Of a stretch of DNA of 64,000 nucleotides, positions 44,591 to 57,086 are shown one piece after another. The first letter of the stretch is position 1, and every line of letters begins with the position of its first letter. The notes under the pieces were generated by a model. That model ran no database searches. It was given only the letters and a program-made list of their open reading frames with translations, and had not been told where the DNA came from. The DNA is taken from contig VNKQ01000009.1 in assembly GCA_016508695.1 (NCBI GenBank), positions 124,001 through 188,000 on the forward strand. Direction: 5' to 3'. A program made the translations under genes and the position numbers. The DNA comes from Hyphodiscus hymeniophilus. Taxonomy: Eukaryota > Ascomycota > Leotiomycetes > Helotiales > Hyphodiscaceae.

Positions 44591-45684
44591 TCAACGCTTC
44601 GCCTTCTTTGCCTTCCGTCCATGACCGTCGTTACCAGATTTCGCTCCATTCAATCTCGCAGCTGCAGCCTGAAAAGCCTCCTCAGACGGCATATCATTGT
44701 CCTCATCCTCTTCTTCACCAGCTCTCTTCTTGCCCTTCTTCCCCTTTCCCTTGGGCTTCTTCTCCTGCGCACCCCATTTCTCCGCGAACGCGTCCATAAA
44801 CGCACCATTTCGCTCAGCTTGTCTGCCCCTGATAATAGCCATCAACGAATCCTCACTGCTCTCTTTCTTCGCTGCTTTCTTGTGCTTGTCTGCTTCAACC
44901 AAAGCTTCCTTCTCCTCTCTCTCCGCGACCTTCCTCGCCTTGTTGAATCTCTCCTCCCTTTGTTTCGCCGACTCATCCGCATAAGCCGAATAAGTCTCCA
45001 CATCTCCACTCGCAATCGCCTCATCGATATATCCCCTAAAGCGATCCTCATCCTCCAGCATGTTGCTTAACATAACGACCTGATATACTTTACTCATCTT
45101 GCCACGAAACTTCTCGTAAGCAGCCAAGACATCATCTCCCTCCTCATCACTGCCTCTGTATTGCTTAGAGAACGTCTCAATTGCATCTGGAGTGACGATG
45201 TCGGCATATTGGGAACGGTAGAAATCAGACCAGGAGAAGTCACCATCGGCTTGAAGAGACTCGGAGGTGGAGCCGGTGACATCGTATCGTTTCCTACGGA
45301 TGGGATCGGAGAGGACAGCGTACGCGAAGGCGAGTTCTTGGAATCTGACTTTGGCTTCTTCTTGCTTATTGGGAGCGGCCTTGTCTGGAGGAGAGGTTAG
45401 TTCAATACTCACGACTCTGCATTGTGAGAACTGTGATGGTGTGGGATCGGATTTCAGGTCTCACGATCTTAAGGTCGGCGGAAACGAAGAGAGGAGGTTG
45501 AGAATGTCCTACCTGGGTGATGCTTCAGTGCGGCTTTGCGGTACGCGGACTTGATTTCATCTGCAGTCGCGGTCTTCTCAATACCGAGAACTGCATATGG
45601 CTCGCACGTGGGGGCTTCGACATCACTGAGTTCTTCATCATCTTCATGAGGCGCCATCTCAATTGCTGATGTCGTGTGTGGCAC
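44591..45684 (-). CDS. DNAJC9-like J-domain protein
   Basis: Two exons, 45684-45513 and 45384-44591, give about 321 aa. The J domain is at the N-terminus: EPYAVLGIEKTATADEIKSA, then YRKAALKHHPD, then FQELAFAYAVLSDPIRRKRYD. The intron (phase 1) splits the invariant HPD motif between Pro and Asp. The downstream part DFSWSDFYRSQYADIVTPDA, with a long Lys/Glu-rich helix and a Lys-rich tail, matches DNAJC9, an Hsp70 co-chaperone for histones H3-H4. The basic tail GRKAKKAKR fits a nuclear signal. An in-frame ATG nine codons in (MAPHEDDEE) is an alternative start. Confidence 0.9.
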
Positions 45685-46076
45685 TCTGATGCGATGGTGT
45701 TGATTCAGAGAAGTAGATTTTGAGACGCGAGGCGCGTTAAGTACTGTACGCCAAGACGAGACAAGGCTGAGCTAGAACTTTCTAGTTTCAGCCTTGCGAG
45801 GACTCTGAATGCTGTATGTATGCTTGAGTGCAGCAAGTACAGAATTCATCCTTTGACCGTTTAAACGTAGATGATACTCGTTATTCATTATTTGACTATA
45901 GGAATGACTATGAGTTTAACCGTAAAATAACTCCGCCTTCCTTCCTTTCCATCATTACTACGGTCAGGCTAGCATGTCCAACTTTTATTCAGCTTTACCT
46001 CCAAACCTTCAGTTGAGTTGAGGTCGCTAATCTGAACTGCTCTTTTTAATTTCCAATTACACTCCTACGACCCCAA
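45685..46076. other. Spacer between the J-protein gene and glyoxal oxidase
   Basis: 392 nt of promoter for the J protein and 3' flank of the oxidase. I see no feature. Confidence 0.5.
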
Positions 46077-49000
46077 TCATACCCCAGGAAGCGGTTCAAA
46101 AGCCGCAATATTTGCAGGCCAATCCCCGATCCTTCCAGGGTCTCCTCCAATACGAATAAACTGGCCGACAGATGGTGTAGGACCATCCAAAACGAATACC
46201 ATGAACCAGCCTGGCGGGGCTTGGTGTGCATTCGGTGGTGCTGTAATCGTACAGGTAGAGCCAGAGCAAGTGAAGGCGGGGAAGATTGTTCTTTGGCCAA
46301 AAGCATTGCCGTGCGTGGTAACCACAGCCCCCAGCATCGAGATTGCAGAAGCAGCTCCCGAAGTCACAGTGATAGTGATCTGCTCCCCGTATGTCCAATC
46401 TGTGTTTGTCATGGTGTATGTAGGCCGCGCGAGACCTGAGAGCAGGTATGGTGGCGTAAATACTTCGACTCTGTATTCTTCCGGCCATGAACCGGCTGGA
46501 TCACTGTAATCCCCGGTGGGATCGGAGCCAGAAATCATTACCCGGCCGTCGAGTAGTACAATGGCTTCGGAGTGATATAGTCGGGCGACTGTGGTATTGG
46601 CCATAACACTCATGCGGGTATTGACCGGCTTCGTTGGATCGTATAGAATTGCATTATAGTTTGGATCTCCCGCCAGACCGAATCCTGCTACGCCGTGTTG
46701 ACCCCCATTAACAATAACATAAGTTCCATCAGGCAGACCTGCCATGCATGGCATCACACGACGAGAAGGCTAGAAGAAATTAGTACAACATCGAGCTCTG
46801 GATAAATCACATACCATTCTTTCAATAGTCCATTCTGCACCGTCATCTTCCGGAATGGTAGTAATGCAATTATCGATAGGGAATCCTCCCCCAGAAGTAG
46901 AACCGCCACAAATTAAAACGCCCAAGTTCGCCGTATACGGAGCGTGCTGAGGCAACAGGACCATACTACCTTCAAGCTGGTACGAACGACCACCTGTAGC
47001 ATCATTCACAGCTCCCGGCATATTCGGCAACTCTTTGACTGTCTCGAATGTGACTTCGTCCAAAATCCGGGCCTCGTTGTAGTAGGCAATGAAGATCCCC
47101 GAAGGAACCACGCAGACAAATGGATAGAGGTTGAAAGGCTGTGTGCGGTCAAGAAATTCCAAGTAAACAGTCGTGTTCGAATACCCACTGGTAGTTCCTG
47201 TTGTGGGCACGCCAGTTGCTGGAAGAAGTTCCAGGGTGGGCTCTTCGGCTTCGTTGTTGCCGATTTCCCCGCCTACAACCATGATTGAGCCGTTTGCCAT
47301 TGTCATGATCGAAGGATACCAACGTGGCACTATTAAATATCAGTTAACACAGAGCCTTAAGGGGAAATCATGTATCAGGCAGCCGAAGGAGTTACTTCGT
47401 AAGCGTAACATGAAGCAGAACCAAAGACATTGCACGAGAAAAGGTCTCAGCAGAGAAGACGAACCTTGCAGAGAAAGAATTCCAGGGTCTTCGATCCATT
47501 CATTCGTACCTGGTACTCCAGGTGATCCGTCAGGCCAGTAGAGTCTCACACCAAAGTTCGATTCTCCAGCCCATCCACCGACTGTAATCTGACGTCCTGC
47601 CTTGTCAGGCAACACGAGTCCAGCAGCACAGAAAACATCAGTCTGTAAACCCTTCATGGTTCTCCATGCGGAATCAAAATTATCGATCTCGCTCAAGTCA
47701 AGTTCGTAAACTCCTGTGCCGTTAGGGTTGCCGGTTCCCATCTTTTCGACAAATGTGACTTTCCCATTCACAGCTTGTGAGGTGATGAGAGGAACGGTCA
47801 GTCCTCCGATAAGAAGAGAATACTAATCAAGATTGGAGTTAGCATCATTCCACATGGCAACAATCAAGTAGGTGACTTTCAAGCGAGGCGAGTGTTTGGC
47901 ATCCCTGACAGCAATGGAAGACAGAGCAGATAATACTAACCTCTCCGGCAGCAGTGCCTGTAGGAAAATGCCATGTGTAAAGTGGAGCTGTGCCATTCCA
48001 TGCGTAGTAGGTCAACAAGTTGCCGGATCCACAGAGATAGCGGTCATCTCCTGAGCAGATAGCACTGCACTGGGAATCAGCGACGATTTGTGGTTGTTCA
48101 CTGCGAGTAAAGGTTTGAGTGTTGTCCGGATCCGTTGATGTACTTGGAGCTGATGCCACCAATATATTTTCAACATCACCACACCCTTGAAATTTGATCA
48201 GTCCTAGTATGTGGATTTGTGTGGAGAGTACTTACAGCATTGAGAACCAAACTCGAGGCCAGCAGCATTGTAACCATATAATTGACATTGCTCAATACAT
48301 GCTGTAGGAGTGTTGCTGGCGAGTTGCACCAGGTATGGGAAGGTTGACAAGATCTGGTTGGCATCCTGAGAAGATGGGATATTGTCTCTGTTGGGAAGTC
48401 ATCAGCTTCGCTACAACGACAACAATTTGGAGAGGCCAAATGCATGGCACAAATGGACTTACTGGAGACACCCCTTGTACTCCCAATTTGCAGGTAGGCC
48501 CGATATTTGAGCTGCGGGTGGGCTGTCAACCGCTGGAGTGCCCTTGGAGTATATTGTCATCCGATTTCCACCTCCACAGATTTCACTAGAATCGCCGGAG
48601 CAGGTATCACTGCAGTCACTCTGATCTGCTGCCAGAGCGCCACCATTTTCAATATCGTTGTCGCAAAAGCATTGCACGCTGAACTCCATCCCGGCAATGG
48701 TAAAACCGGCAGCAGCACAGGCTGCAACACAGGATTGCTGAGTGAGCTCTTGATTATCAGGCTGTTGATTGTTTAGGATTCTTCCGCTAACGCCATCAAC
48801 ATAGCAGCCTTGGAAAGTCCATCCCGTCGGGAAGCCTGTTGCAGAAGGAGTGGAAACCGAGCGTTTTGATGTTGTTGTCGTGCCCGCTGTCGCTGAAGTA
48901 CTCAATTGCGTGCTGACCCTGCTGGCTGTGCTCGAAACTGCCTTTCCGTTTTTCAAATACAACTCCAACCGGTTCCCAGCTCCACAATATTCATCCGGGT

Positions 49001-49507
49001 TTCCTGGACAGACAAAATTACAATCTGTAAGAGCCGCTATAGTTGATCCAGCATTAAGACTATTTCCACAGTAGCCTAAATAGAGTGACGATCAGTAAGA
49101 TAACGTCTTCAATGGAGCTTTTGACTCACATTCGCCCCCGTATTCAATGCCGAAATAGTCGAAAGCTGCACAGTCACTGGCGCACTCTTCCAAAGTCATG
49201 GCATTATAATCAAAGAACGAAGCGGCAGAAAGGGCTCTCTGATTCGTTGCTTCAGTATAGCATCCTTGGAACTCATAAACTCCGACAGTAGGCTTGACGG
49301 CTAGAGATGACGTGACAGCAGTAGCTCTCCGCTCGATTCTCATGGCATGGCCGGTTGTGAGCTTCTCATTGTCAGAATATAATCTTCTGGTGCAGGTTTC
49401 ACTGGTACCTGTGATACTATATGGATTGCCCCGAGGGCAACCCCGATATCTCGCAACATCGTTGAAGTCTGCAACCAGCGATGAATTGGTTGTGGGAGTA
49501 GCAATAT
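46077..49507 (-). CDS. WSC-domain glyoxal oxidase (AA5 copper radical oxidase), 5' end unresolved
   Basis: Exons, in order of translation: 49507-49130, 49075-48463, 48387-48236, 48185-47941, 47822-47465, 47329-46815 and 46769-46077. They join in frame to about 985 aa. Three WSC domains come first: YEFQGCYTEATNQR with ECYCGNSL; WTFQGCYVDGVSGR with QCFCDND; and WEYKGCL with SQCWCGDV, whose Trp and first Cys come from a splice. The oxidase follows with all radical-copper residues in family context: Cys in TDVFCAAGLVL, Tyr in VPRWYPSIM, Tyr-His in ARLYHSEA, and His in VTTHGNAFGQR. It oxidises aldehydes to acids with H2O2 release. WSC domains bind wall glycans and would anchor it. The exon starting at 49507 needs an earlier exon ending in phase 1, carrying the ATG and a signal peptide; I could not place it in 49508-49850. 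Confidence 0.9.
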
Positions 49508-52470
49508 CTTCAATTAATTAGAGATTAAGTAATAGCGAGCGTCGCCCAGGTGGGGTTATCAAGCAATAGAAAAGACAGTTGCCATATTAATCCGACAGGA
49601 ATATTGAGGTGCGGACGTAAGCAACGACAGACGTTGAAAAGGAAAGAGTGAAGAAGGTTTAATAAAATTCGAAGCAATGCAGCTACTATCTTGGAACAGG
49701 GGCCAGGGGGACTCCCCCTGGTAAGTAGCGCTGATATCCATGCTCGTATTTGTAGATCCATCCCGAGATATCTGGACCCTGTTTTCCATAGATCCTGGTC
49801 CCGGAGGAGGAAGATAGGAAGATCAAGCAAGGGGGGAGCCCGTGTTCACAACTGGACTCGAAGGATTGGATTATTGAATGGTTGGAAGTTCGTTCGAAGG
49901 GACATATCGACTAAGCTTTTACTTAGACGAAGCCGCCAAAGCCACCTTGGCAATGCTTGTGTGAGATCGACGATGGCAGATGATGGATGAGGGAAAGCTC
50001 ATGCGATTTGGGGAGGAGGCTAACGCCATGATAAGCCTCCAACGTGCGCCACCAGTATCCGCACTGTACGAATTGTTGCAAGATTTGCAAAACTGTGCAT
50101 ATTGTGCATGCATCTCGTATTGAAGCATCGATGGTCCATGGATCACATCGAAGCGGCTCTCAGTCTCGGGTCATGCGAGTGTTTTACGAGGCTGTGTATT
50201 TTTAGACATTGTATTTGGCATACATACCGCATCCGGTGAAGAGTTTTGATAGGCCCCATTGTCCGGAAATCTGGCGATGATACCGTTGTGATATGTTAGC
50301 TTGACGCACGACCAGCAACACATTGCCTCGCGTAGGAGAGGCTCAAGTGCACGGCGTGAGACTCCCGACAAATGGTTTTGGCAGAGGCCACGAGGTTAGC
50401 ATTCATGGAACGTTGAGAGTCACTCACTCACTCCACTGACGCCTCTGATACGAAGCCGTGTTGTTCTGAAGCCTTGTCTGCGGGACCCTGAAGTCCTATG
50501 CTTAAGCCGAGCATTGATTTCACACACGCTCAAATCATCTACTTTGCATTTGGAGTCGAACGTACGTTCCACCCTGAAGTGGTGCCATGACGGCCCGTCG
50601 AGGGATCAAAGCTGTGCCGGTTGATCCGATGGCCCGTTGCTGTCGACCCCGCAAGCTCTGGTCTATTTCAATTGTTGATCCCGTCTTAGAAAAATGTGTC
50701 AGTAGAGTAAGTAGAGTAAGGAGTGTGATCTTTGCCCTCGCGTCCAGCCAATAATGGTGGAAACCCCAAGATCTCCGTAGCTCTTTTATGATGTATCCCG
50801 CTGTGGCTTTCGAGAGGATCAGAGACGCTACGCTGGGTAGGCCCTGCTCCCTGCATGCTTTGGAGTAACGGCTCGCTTAGGGACACCCCCTTTAGTGTCT
50901 TGCTGGTTCTGTGAAAGATTTGTTTCAATCATGTCTTGATTATTTGTAAGTTGAGCTTGTGGTCAAAATTCGTAAGAATCTGACAGATGGTTATGCACAT
51001 ATACTTATCTATTCGTGTCCAAAAGAACTTTTTTACTTTCTACATAAAAGATGATTTTATCGGAATCGTGATATTGGAGTTTCGGACGATTCCATAGCAG
51101 ATGAGCATATCTAAAGGATTTCAGATGTACCTCCGTATCCGAAGCAGTCTTCAGCCCCATTCCGCCGATGACGAGAATCTCAAATGCGTCTTACAATTCT
51201 CCGATCTCACCGCGTTTAGGTGCTTCTTAGCCGCCTGGCCAGCCGCATTCTTCCGAGCTGACAGTGTCCCGTTCCACGAGGGAGAAATTCCTGTCAACTG
51301 ACCAACTCGCATGATCGCCTGCGGCAAAGAGGCGCATCTCTCACACCAGTTATGCAGTTGAATGACTGCTGGGCTGACTGTGATCATTTTTATGGCTCAG
51401 CTACGGGACAAGACATGTGTGAGCAATACTGTAGGCAGATGCGGATACTTATGCGAGTGACAGATCGATAGATGATTTGCTAACTCCTTCATACTTCTCT
51501 TTCTCGAATGAGCAATGACACGCCGGCTTCGCCCTTCCTTCTGTTTTGAGGATTCGGATTGTAGCTCCACCCGAGAAAGTCTTCCACGGCAGCCCAACTG
51601 TCTTGGATTTCTCTAGCTGATGAGGATCTTATGGATTCAACGTGAAATCTTCTGTCAAACCGTTCCCTCTGCCTTTATCCTTGGATCCAAGACCAGCAAA
51701 GCCTTCTCAAACTTCTTTTAAGCAAGAGGAACATCGTTCCAGTCGCCATAGCCCATCAACCTCCATTCTTCGAGCTTAGTTGGCTTTTGTCCGTCTGCCA
51801 CTGGAAGCATCTGTACCTAGTCCAGTCCAGCAATCGGAGTAGTGTAACATGTCTGCTGCTTGGTTTCCCTATGGAGAGAGTTGGTACGAGTTTCGAAAAT
51901 CCAGGTTAATATTCGACTGTCAACCCAGCGATTAACAGGCCGGGAAAAGAACAGTCGATGACGAGCCTTGAGGTCAAGACTCGACAGCGCTTGATATCTT
52001 GTCAAAAGCAGCAATGACAGCTTGCACATTACTGAAATGTAAGAACCCACGATTTAGCTGGCCTCCTCACAGATGGTCACTCAAAGCGTCCTAGAAGCCT
52101 GGCAGGAGAAAGCATATAAGAGCAACGAGAGGAATAGAGAATCAAGGCATCCTTTCTTTCTAGTGAAGTTTATTTGACGATGCGGCAAGGTCGGGTCCTG
52201 CAACAGAGGTCGAGACGGAGGGCCCTTTTCTTTGTGAAGTATGGAAATGATTGCTATTCCCTTTTTTCCATCAGTCGGGACTGCTAAAAATATTTTATTG
52301 ACCAACCCCTCTCATGGTGCTCAATCGTGTAAGCGAGACAGCTTCTTCCGGCATGTATTCTATTTTTGCCAGACTCTGTGTATATGTACTCTCATGATCT
52401 GTATAATCAACCATCGCTGATGCAAGAGTGAAACCAACGCCTTGAATGCACCTGATGATTTTCCCATCCC
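49508..52470. other. Gene-poor region upstream of glyoxal oxidase
   Basis: Nearly 3 kb, the longest stretch without a supported gene. It must hold the missing first exon and promoter of the oxidase near 49510-49850 and the 3' flank of the HECT gene. Short frames (for example 51101-51301 and 52081-52305) have no domain. A perfect hairpin lies at 49703-49721. Confidence 0.5.
49703..49721. repeat. Perfect 8-bp GC-rich hairpin
   Basis: CCAGGGGG and CCCCCTGG are perfect inverted arms around the 3-nt loop ACT. It lies about 200 nt upstream of the first placed exon of the oxidase. It may be a leader structure or a protein-binding palindrome. Confidence 0.8.
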
Positions 52471-55400
52471 TCAACTAAGATCAAAGCCCGCCCCGGAATT
52501 GACAGCGTACACCAGCTTCGACCTCAATGTTCCCGCTGTTGTGTACTTCGGAAGTTTCAACAAGTTGACGCACGTACTCGTACTAGGCAAGCGCTCTTCA
52601 TCACTACCAGCATCACGAATACTGAATCTCGGATTAAGCTGCGAGAAGCCCAGGAGCGGCGCACGAGGAGTCGATGTCACGTATTTTAGGACTTTGCGAC
52701 GATCAGAATCATCGAGCTCTTTCATCACCTTCCAGAATAGCTCGATTGTGGGATGTTCCAGACCATCATCGCCAATGACGTATATGCCGCCGTAGGCAGT
52801 GTTTGCACGGAGGTCTTCGACGTTGATTTCAGACGAGTCGCCACCGATCAGAGTCTGCAGCTCGGATTGGTTGAACATTGAAAGCCAGGATGGTTTGATA
52901 ATTTCGCCGAGGCCGCGGAGAAAAGCTTGGGTTTGTTGGTATGGCTGAAGTTGGAGACGGTGGCGTGCGACGTATGATACGTAGAGGGGTCGGTTTTCGT
53001 TGGTGACGGGAATGTTAGAGCCGTTTGGCATTAGTTCTCGAGTTATTGTCTGCGTTGGTGCTCCTGGCGATGAGATGGTATCTTCGATGGTGAAGTCGAG
53101 AGAGAAGTCTTCCACGTTTCCAGGGTAGTTCTTGAGTTTCAAAAGTCCTTGGTAGAGCGTTTCGTCGAGATCGCGGAGATCGTTGATATTTGCACGGTAG
53201 CCTCCTCCTGAGCCGGAAGCTGCCCACTTTAACAAGAAGAAGGCCGCAAACCCGATGTCTACAAGAATGCCCTCATATAAGCATTTCCCTACTATTCGCC
53301 CAAGAAACTCGTACTGCCGCAATATATCTGTAATATTTTCTCTCCACTCCACATCTTGTTCTGTAAGACCAGCCTGTCTCATTAGCCCCTTTCGTTCGTC
53401 CAGTGCAGCTGGATTCGGGTAAAGCAGGTTCTGATCGTTTGTGACGAAAAGGTTGGGACCATCTTCAGAACGGAAAGCTTCGTTGGTAACACTCGTCAGA
53501 AACTCCTTCGTAACACCGCCACCATCAATACCAGCCTCCACTGTATCGAATTTGTCAACAAACGTGATTTGGATGGGTTCCTTCAGGCCTTCTCCCAGGT
53601 CATAGAACTGCTCGTAAGCGTCCCCGAATACCTGGTCTCGCCGAATCTTGGCGTGATGTCTGCCCAGAGCCTCTCGTCCCATTCGATGATCTGACCCAGC
53701 TTGCATGAATGCATTCTGCATCATCGACATTCTCCAGATGTCGGGATCCACGTTTCCGCCCCGTCTTCTGGTTTGGTCAAGTAGGACGAATTGCCGAAAG
53801 ATCTGGACCCGGGTTTCGAATGGAATGGCAAAGGGCATGTTTTGTAGCACCTCAAGCCTTGGGCCAACAGCAGCAAGAACCTTCTTGCGAGCTACCCTTT
53901 GTTGTTGTCTCTGCAAACTCTCCAATTGTTGCGCTCGCCGAGGTCTAGCCATACCTACAAGAGTAAGATCGTCTCTCATCTCCAAGTCCGCATCCTCAAC
54001 CTCGGCGTCTTCTCCCCCTTCTCGGGCCTCATGTTGGCGCTCTTCTTCCATTACGACAGCAGGAATGAAACCTTCCATATCGAATCGTGAAGTCATCAGC
54101 CAATGATCTTTAGACAGAAACCTCCGCCGAGAATCTCGCTCATACAGCATACGCATCACTCCTCTAACAATAGTCCTTACATAGTCGAATGTCATTCCTG
54201 CGATGCCAGCGAACGGGCGAGGAGTATTATCTTCCCGTATAGCGGTGACATCGTGGGGTTGGAACCTCGAGGAATTGGTATTGGTTCCAAAGTACGTTCC
54301 GAGGCCACCTTCGTTGACTTGATTGTCATCACCAGACAATTCTCCGGCATTGTAGTAGGTTGTAAAAGCAAGGTTTTTCAAGAACAGTGTAAGCCGCTTC
54401 ACGTCCTCGATAGGAAGAGCGCTCTCTCGGATGCGAGAAACTGGGCTACTTTCAAAGTTCACATTGCTAGCACTTAAGAACTCCTCGTCATCAGTGAATC
54501 TGAGCACAAACGTATAGAGTTCGAGGAACAGCAGTATTGTCCGCCATTCCCTATCTCTCGCATGATCACTCATCGATATTGAACCTGAATTTGCTCGTCG
54601 TGTTTGAGGTCGAAGAATCGAAAGTGCGGCTTTCGAGTCACTTCTTATGGCAGAGAACGTATTGGTCAAGTTCATGGCTTGCCAGAAGAACTTTAGTGCA
54701 GGAACCTCAAGTCCAGAAGAGGTGATCATAGATCCATGGTATAACCACATGCGAATATCGTCACCCCGCCGTGGAAATATTCTCAACAAAGTCAACGCAT
54801 AACTTGCAAGTAGGCTCGCATCTTCTTCGCCAGCTGCAGACGCCTTGGCGTAATCGATGTTGAATTTCGCAAGCAGTCCCGTAATGCTGGCTTTGTTGAC
54901 TAGAGACAAGAGCTCATCTCTTATGGGCGAAGGCAGTGGTGGGATGTTATGTGCTTGGGATAATTCATCCGCAACTTCTGGATCCGTGTTATCAATGCGG
55001 CCTACAATCTCTCCTGCACAGCCTGATAGTTGTAGCGATAAAGCTCTCAAGAAGTGCGGTTCTTGACTGCTCCGCCGTTGCAGACGATGTAGCGCAATGA
55101 AATGAGCGAGAAGCCATAATTGACCACTGGGTTGGATCTTTCCTGCCGAGGAGTATTCTCGGATCAAAGCAGTCGAAAGACGACCGACATTGACCAGTGG
55201 TGCGATTCGATGTAGGCCACCCACAAGGCTGCTCAAATTCGGAGTGGTCAAAAACTCCGATGCCAAAGCCGCATGAGCATTTAAAACTAGATTATCTGTA
55301 GCAAATCAGCTATGTTCGAGAGAAGAGCATCCTGACAGAAACTGGGCTGGTTCTCTACCATTATGAGCTACATCGATATGCTCCACAAGAGGTACTCGAA

Positions 55401-56115
55401 TAGCTTTTAATATGAGACCCTCATCCAGCTTTTCTGATCTGTTCTTGACCAAGAGCTGCGAAAGATAGGTATAATACGGTCGAGATATTCGCGGAAAGAC
55501 CTCGGGATGACAGTCGGTTGTGGCTGTGAGAAATTGTAGTAACGTATCTTGGCATTCAGGAAGAGAACTACGGACCTCATCAGCTACATTACCAATTGAG
55601 AGCGAGAATGATAGCATAGGACTAGGCTTCACGACTTACACTTGGAGAGCTTCGAGAGTAATTTGTGCCAGTCGAGGAATACGAGGCTGAATATCTTGAC
55701 GTCTCAGAAAGGATTCCCAACGCATAGGGCCAATCGTCTGACTTAGGTCTTCCAGTCTCTTCAAGTCCGCGGGCCTTCGAGCACTGAAAAATGCCACCAA
55801 TATCCGTAGTTGTTCTGCCAAAGTTGCCTCAGATCCAGAGCCTCCAGCTTGCGTCCGGTCCCAGGCATCTCGACGTGAATCTGCCAAATCGCTTCTAACT
55901 TTGTGACCTCTCCATGTTCGTTGTAATCGTTTGGTAGCGTTCAACTTGTCTCGGTCTTGTTGTCGGCGCAACCTTTCCTGCTGTGCATTTGCAACTGTCT
56001 GCTGCGTGCCCGAAGCCGTTGGGGTCCACGTACTTGCAGCGAATGGGTTCACATTTTGGCCGGAGAGATTGACTTGCCGTGGGCGACGAGAGTTACCACT
56101 GAAGGTCTGAAACAT
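52471..56115 (-). CDS. hul5: HECT-type E3 ubiquitin ligase (Hul5/UBE3C type)
   Basis: This is a proteasome-associated ubiquitin chain-elongating ligase family. Exon 1 runs from 56115 to about 55640, exon 2 to 55359, exon 3 55295-52471, roughly 1170 aa. The N-terminal IQ-like motif KRLQRTWRGHKVRSDL at about residue 65 is the hallmark of UBE3B/UBE3C/Hul5. The C-terminal 380 residues are the HECT domain: ITFVDKFDTVEAGIDGGGVT, QYEFLGRIVGKCLYEGILVD, and FSQLNPRFSIRDAG, then the catalytic Cys in LPSTSTCVNLLKLPKY, 30-35 residues before the end. The second intron (phase 1) gives AHNDNLVLNAHAAL. The first junction is ambiguous: donor GTGTAAG with acceptor GATGAG, or donor GTAAGT with acceptor CCGTAG, both keep frame and differ by one or two residues. 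It is divergent from pab1. Confidence 0.93.
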
Positions 56116-57086
56116 GCCGAAGGATTGTTTGTGTATTCACCAACCGTCTTCGGATGAGAGTGGCGCTCAGAGAAACATGCCTCCTCAGCGGAAAGCGGCG
56201 GAAACTCAGCAGAAACAACAAACGAAACGTTGGATAAAAGGGCGAGTGGTTTCGATTTCTTGGATATCCGTTCGAAGAATGTGGTGCTGTTTTGGGATGT
56301 AGAGGTGCAGAGCTTCGACAAGATTCTGTGCAGGTGGAAGCAGCCTCGTTTGGATCGGATTAGTTCCATTGATACCAAAGGAGATGCTCCAGCCTTCTGC
56401 CCGCTTACGATAGATACCCTGCCTGGGCTGCCTTGCACTCACGCTACTTACCTTAGCTGCCGAGAAAGAGTTGATGCCTCAGGCATAAAAGGTCTTGTTG
56501 CCTGACAGCCTCCGTGTAGAGCAGCCCTTTCCTAATCGGGAGGCAGCCACAAGAAATTTCGGAGGTCTGTCTTTGCCTTTGTGATCGCAAGCCTCTTCTG
56601 GTTCTCTCTCTCCCAACCCACCCACGATATCAACATTAAGACTACGGATCAAGTACGACCTTCGTGCTTTCTTTCGTTCTTCGTCACCCTCTTCCTTACA
56701 CAAAACCTTCTCTCCACGAGAAGCCAAAAAAACTTGAAAACCCCAATAAAATTCACGTCGCGATCGAATACTCCTCGACCGCTCTACGACTTCACCTTCC
56801 CCCAAACCTTACACCACCTCCTTCTTTGTGCTGCGGCCCCCTTCGCACGTTCTTTGAGCTTTGCCCCTGTACAGAGTCTCTCGCAGAACATATTGAAGGA
56901 CCCTCAAACTCCAACTAAGACATCTCGGCGTATTAGGTACGATAAGATAACCTTTCCCAATCTCTTCAACTTTTTTGGGCCAACGGGTTCTTCACACGAT
57001 CACCAACTTCGCGCACAAACAGCCCACACAGGCAATCGCTCGCATATCAAACTGACACTGTATATGCAGATTTATCCATACTGAAA
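56116..57086. promoter_or_regulatory. Divergent promoter region HECT ligase / pab1
   Basis: About 970 nt between outward-facing starts. An A-rich stretch around 56721-56752 could lie in the pab1 leader; in yeast and mammals A-rich leaders let Pab1 repress its own mRNA, but whether this part is transcribed is unknown. The reading frames here are not supported as genes. Confidence 0.45.

Noticed and set aside
51101..51387. Short frames on both strands in the gene-poor region
   Set aside because: The two strands' frames mirror each other and show no domain, codon bias or continuation.
54103..54477. Plus-strand frames opposite the HECT gene
   Set aside because: Antisense shadows of a clearly conserved coding region.
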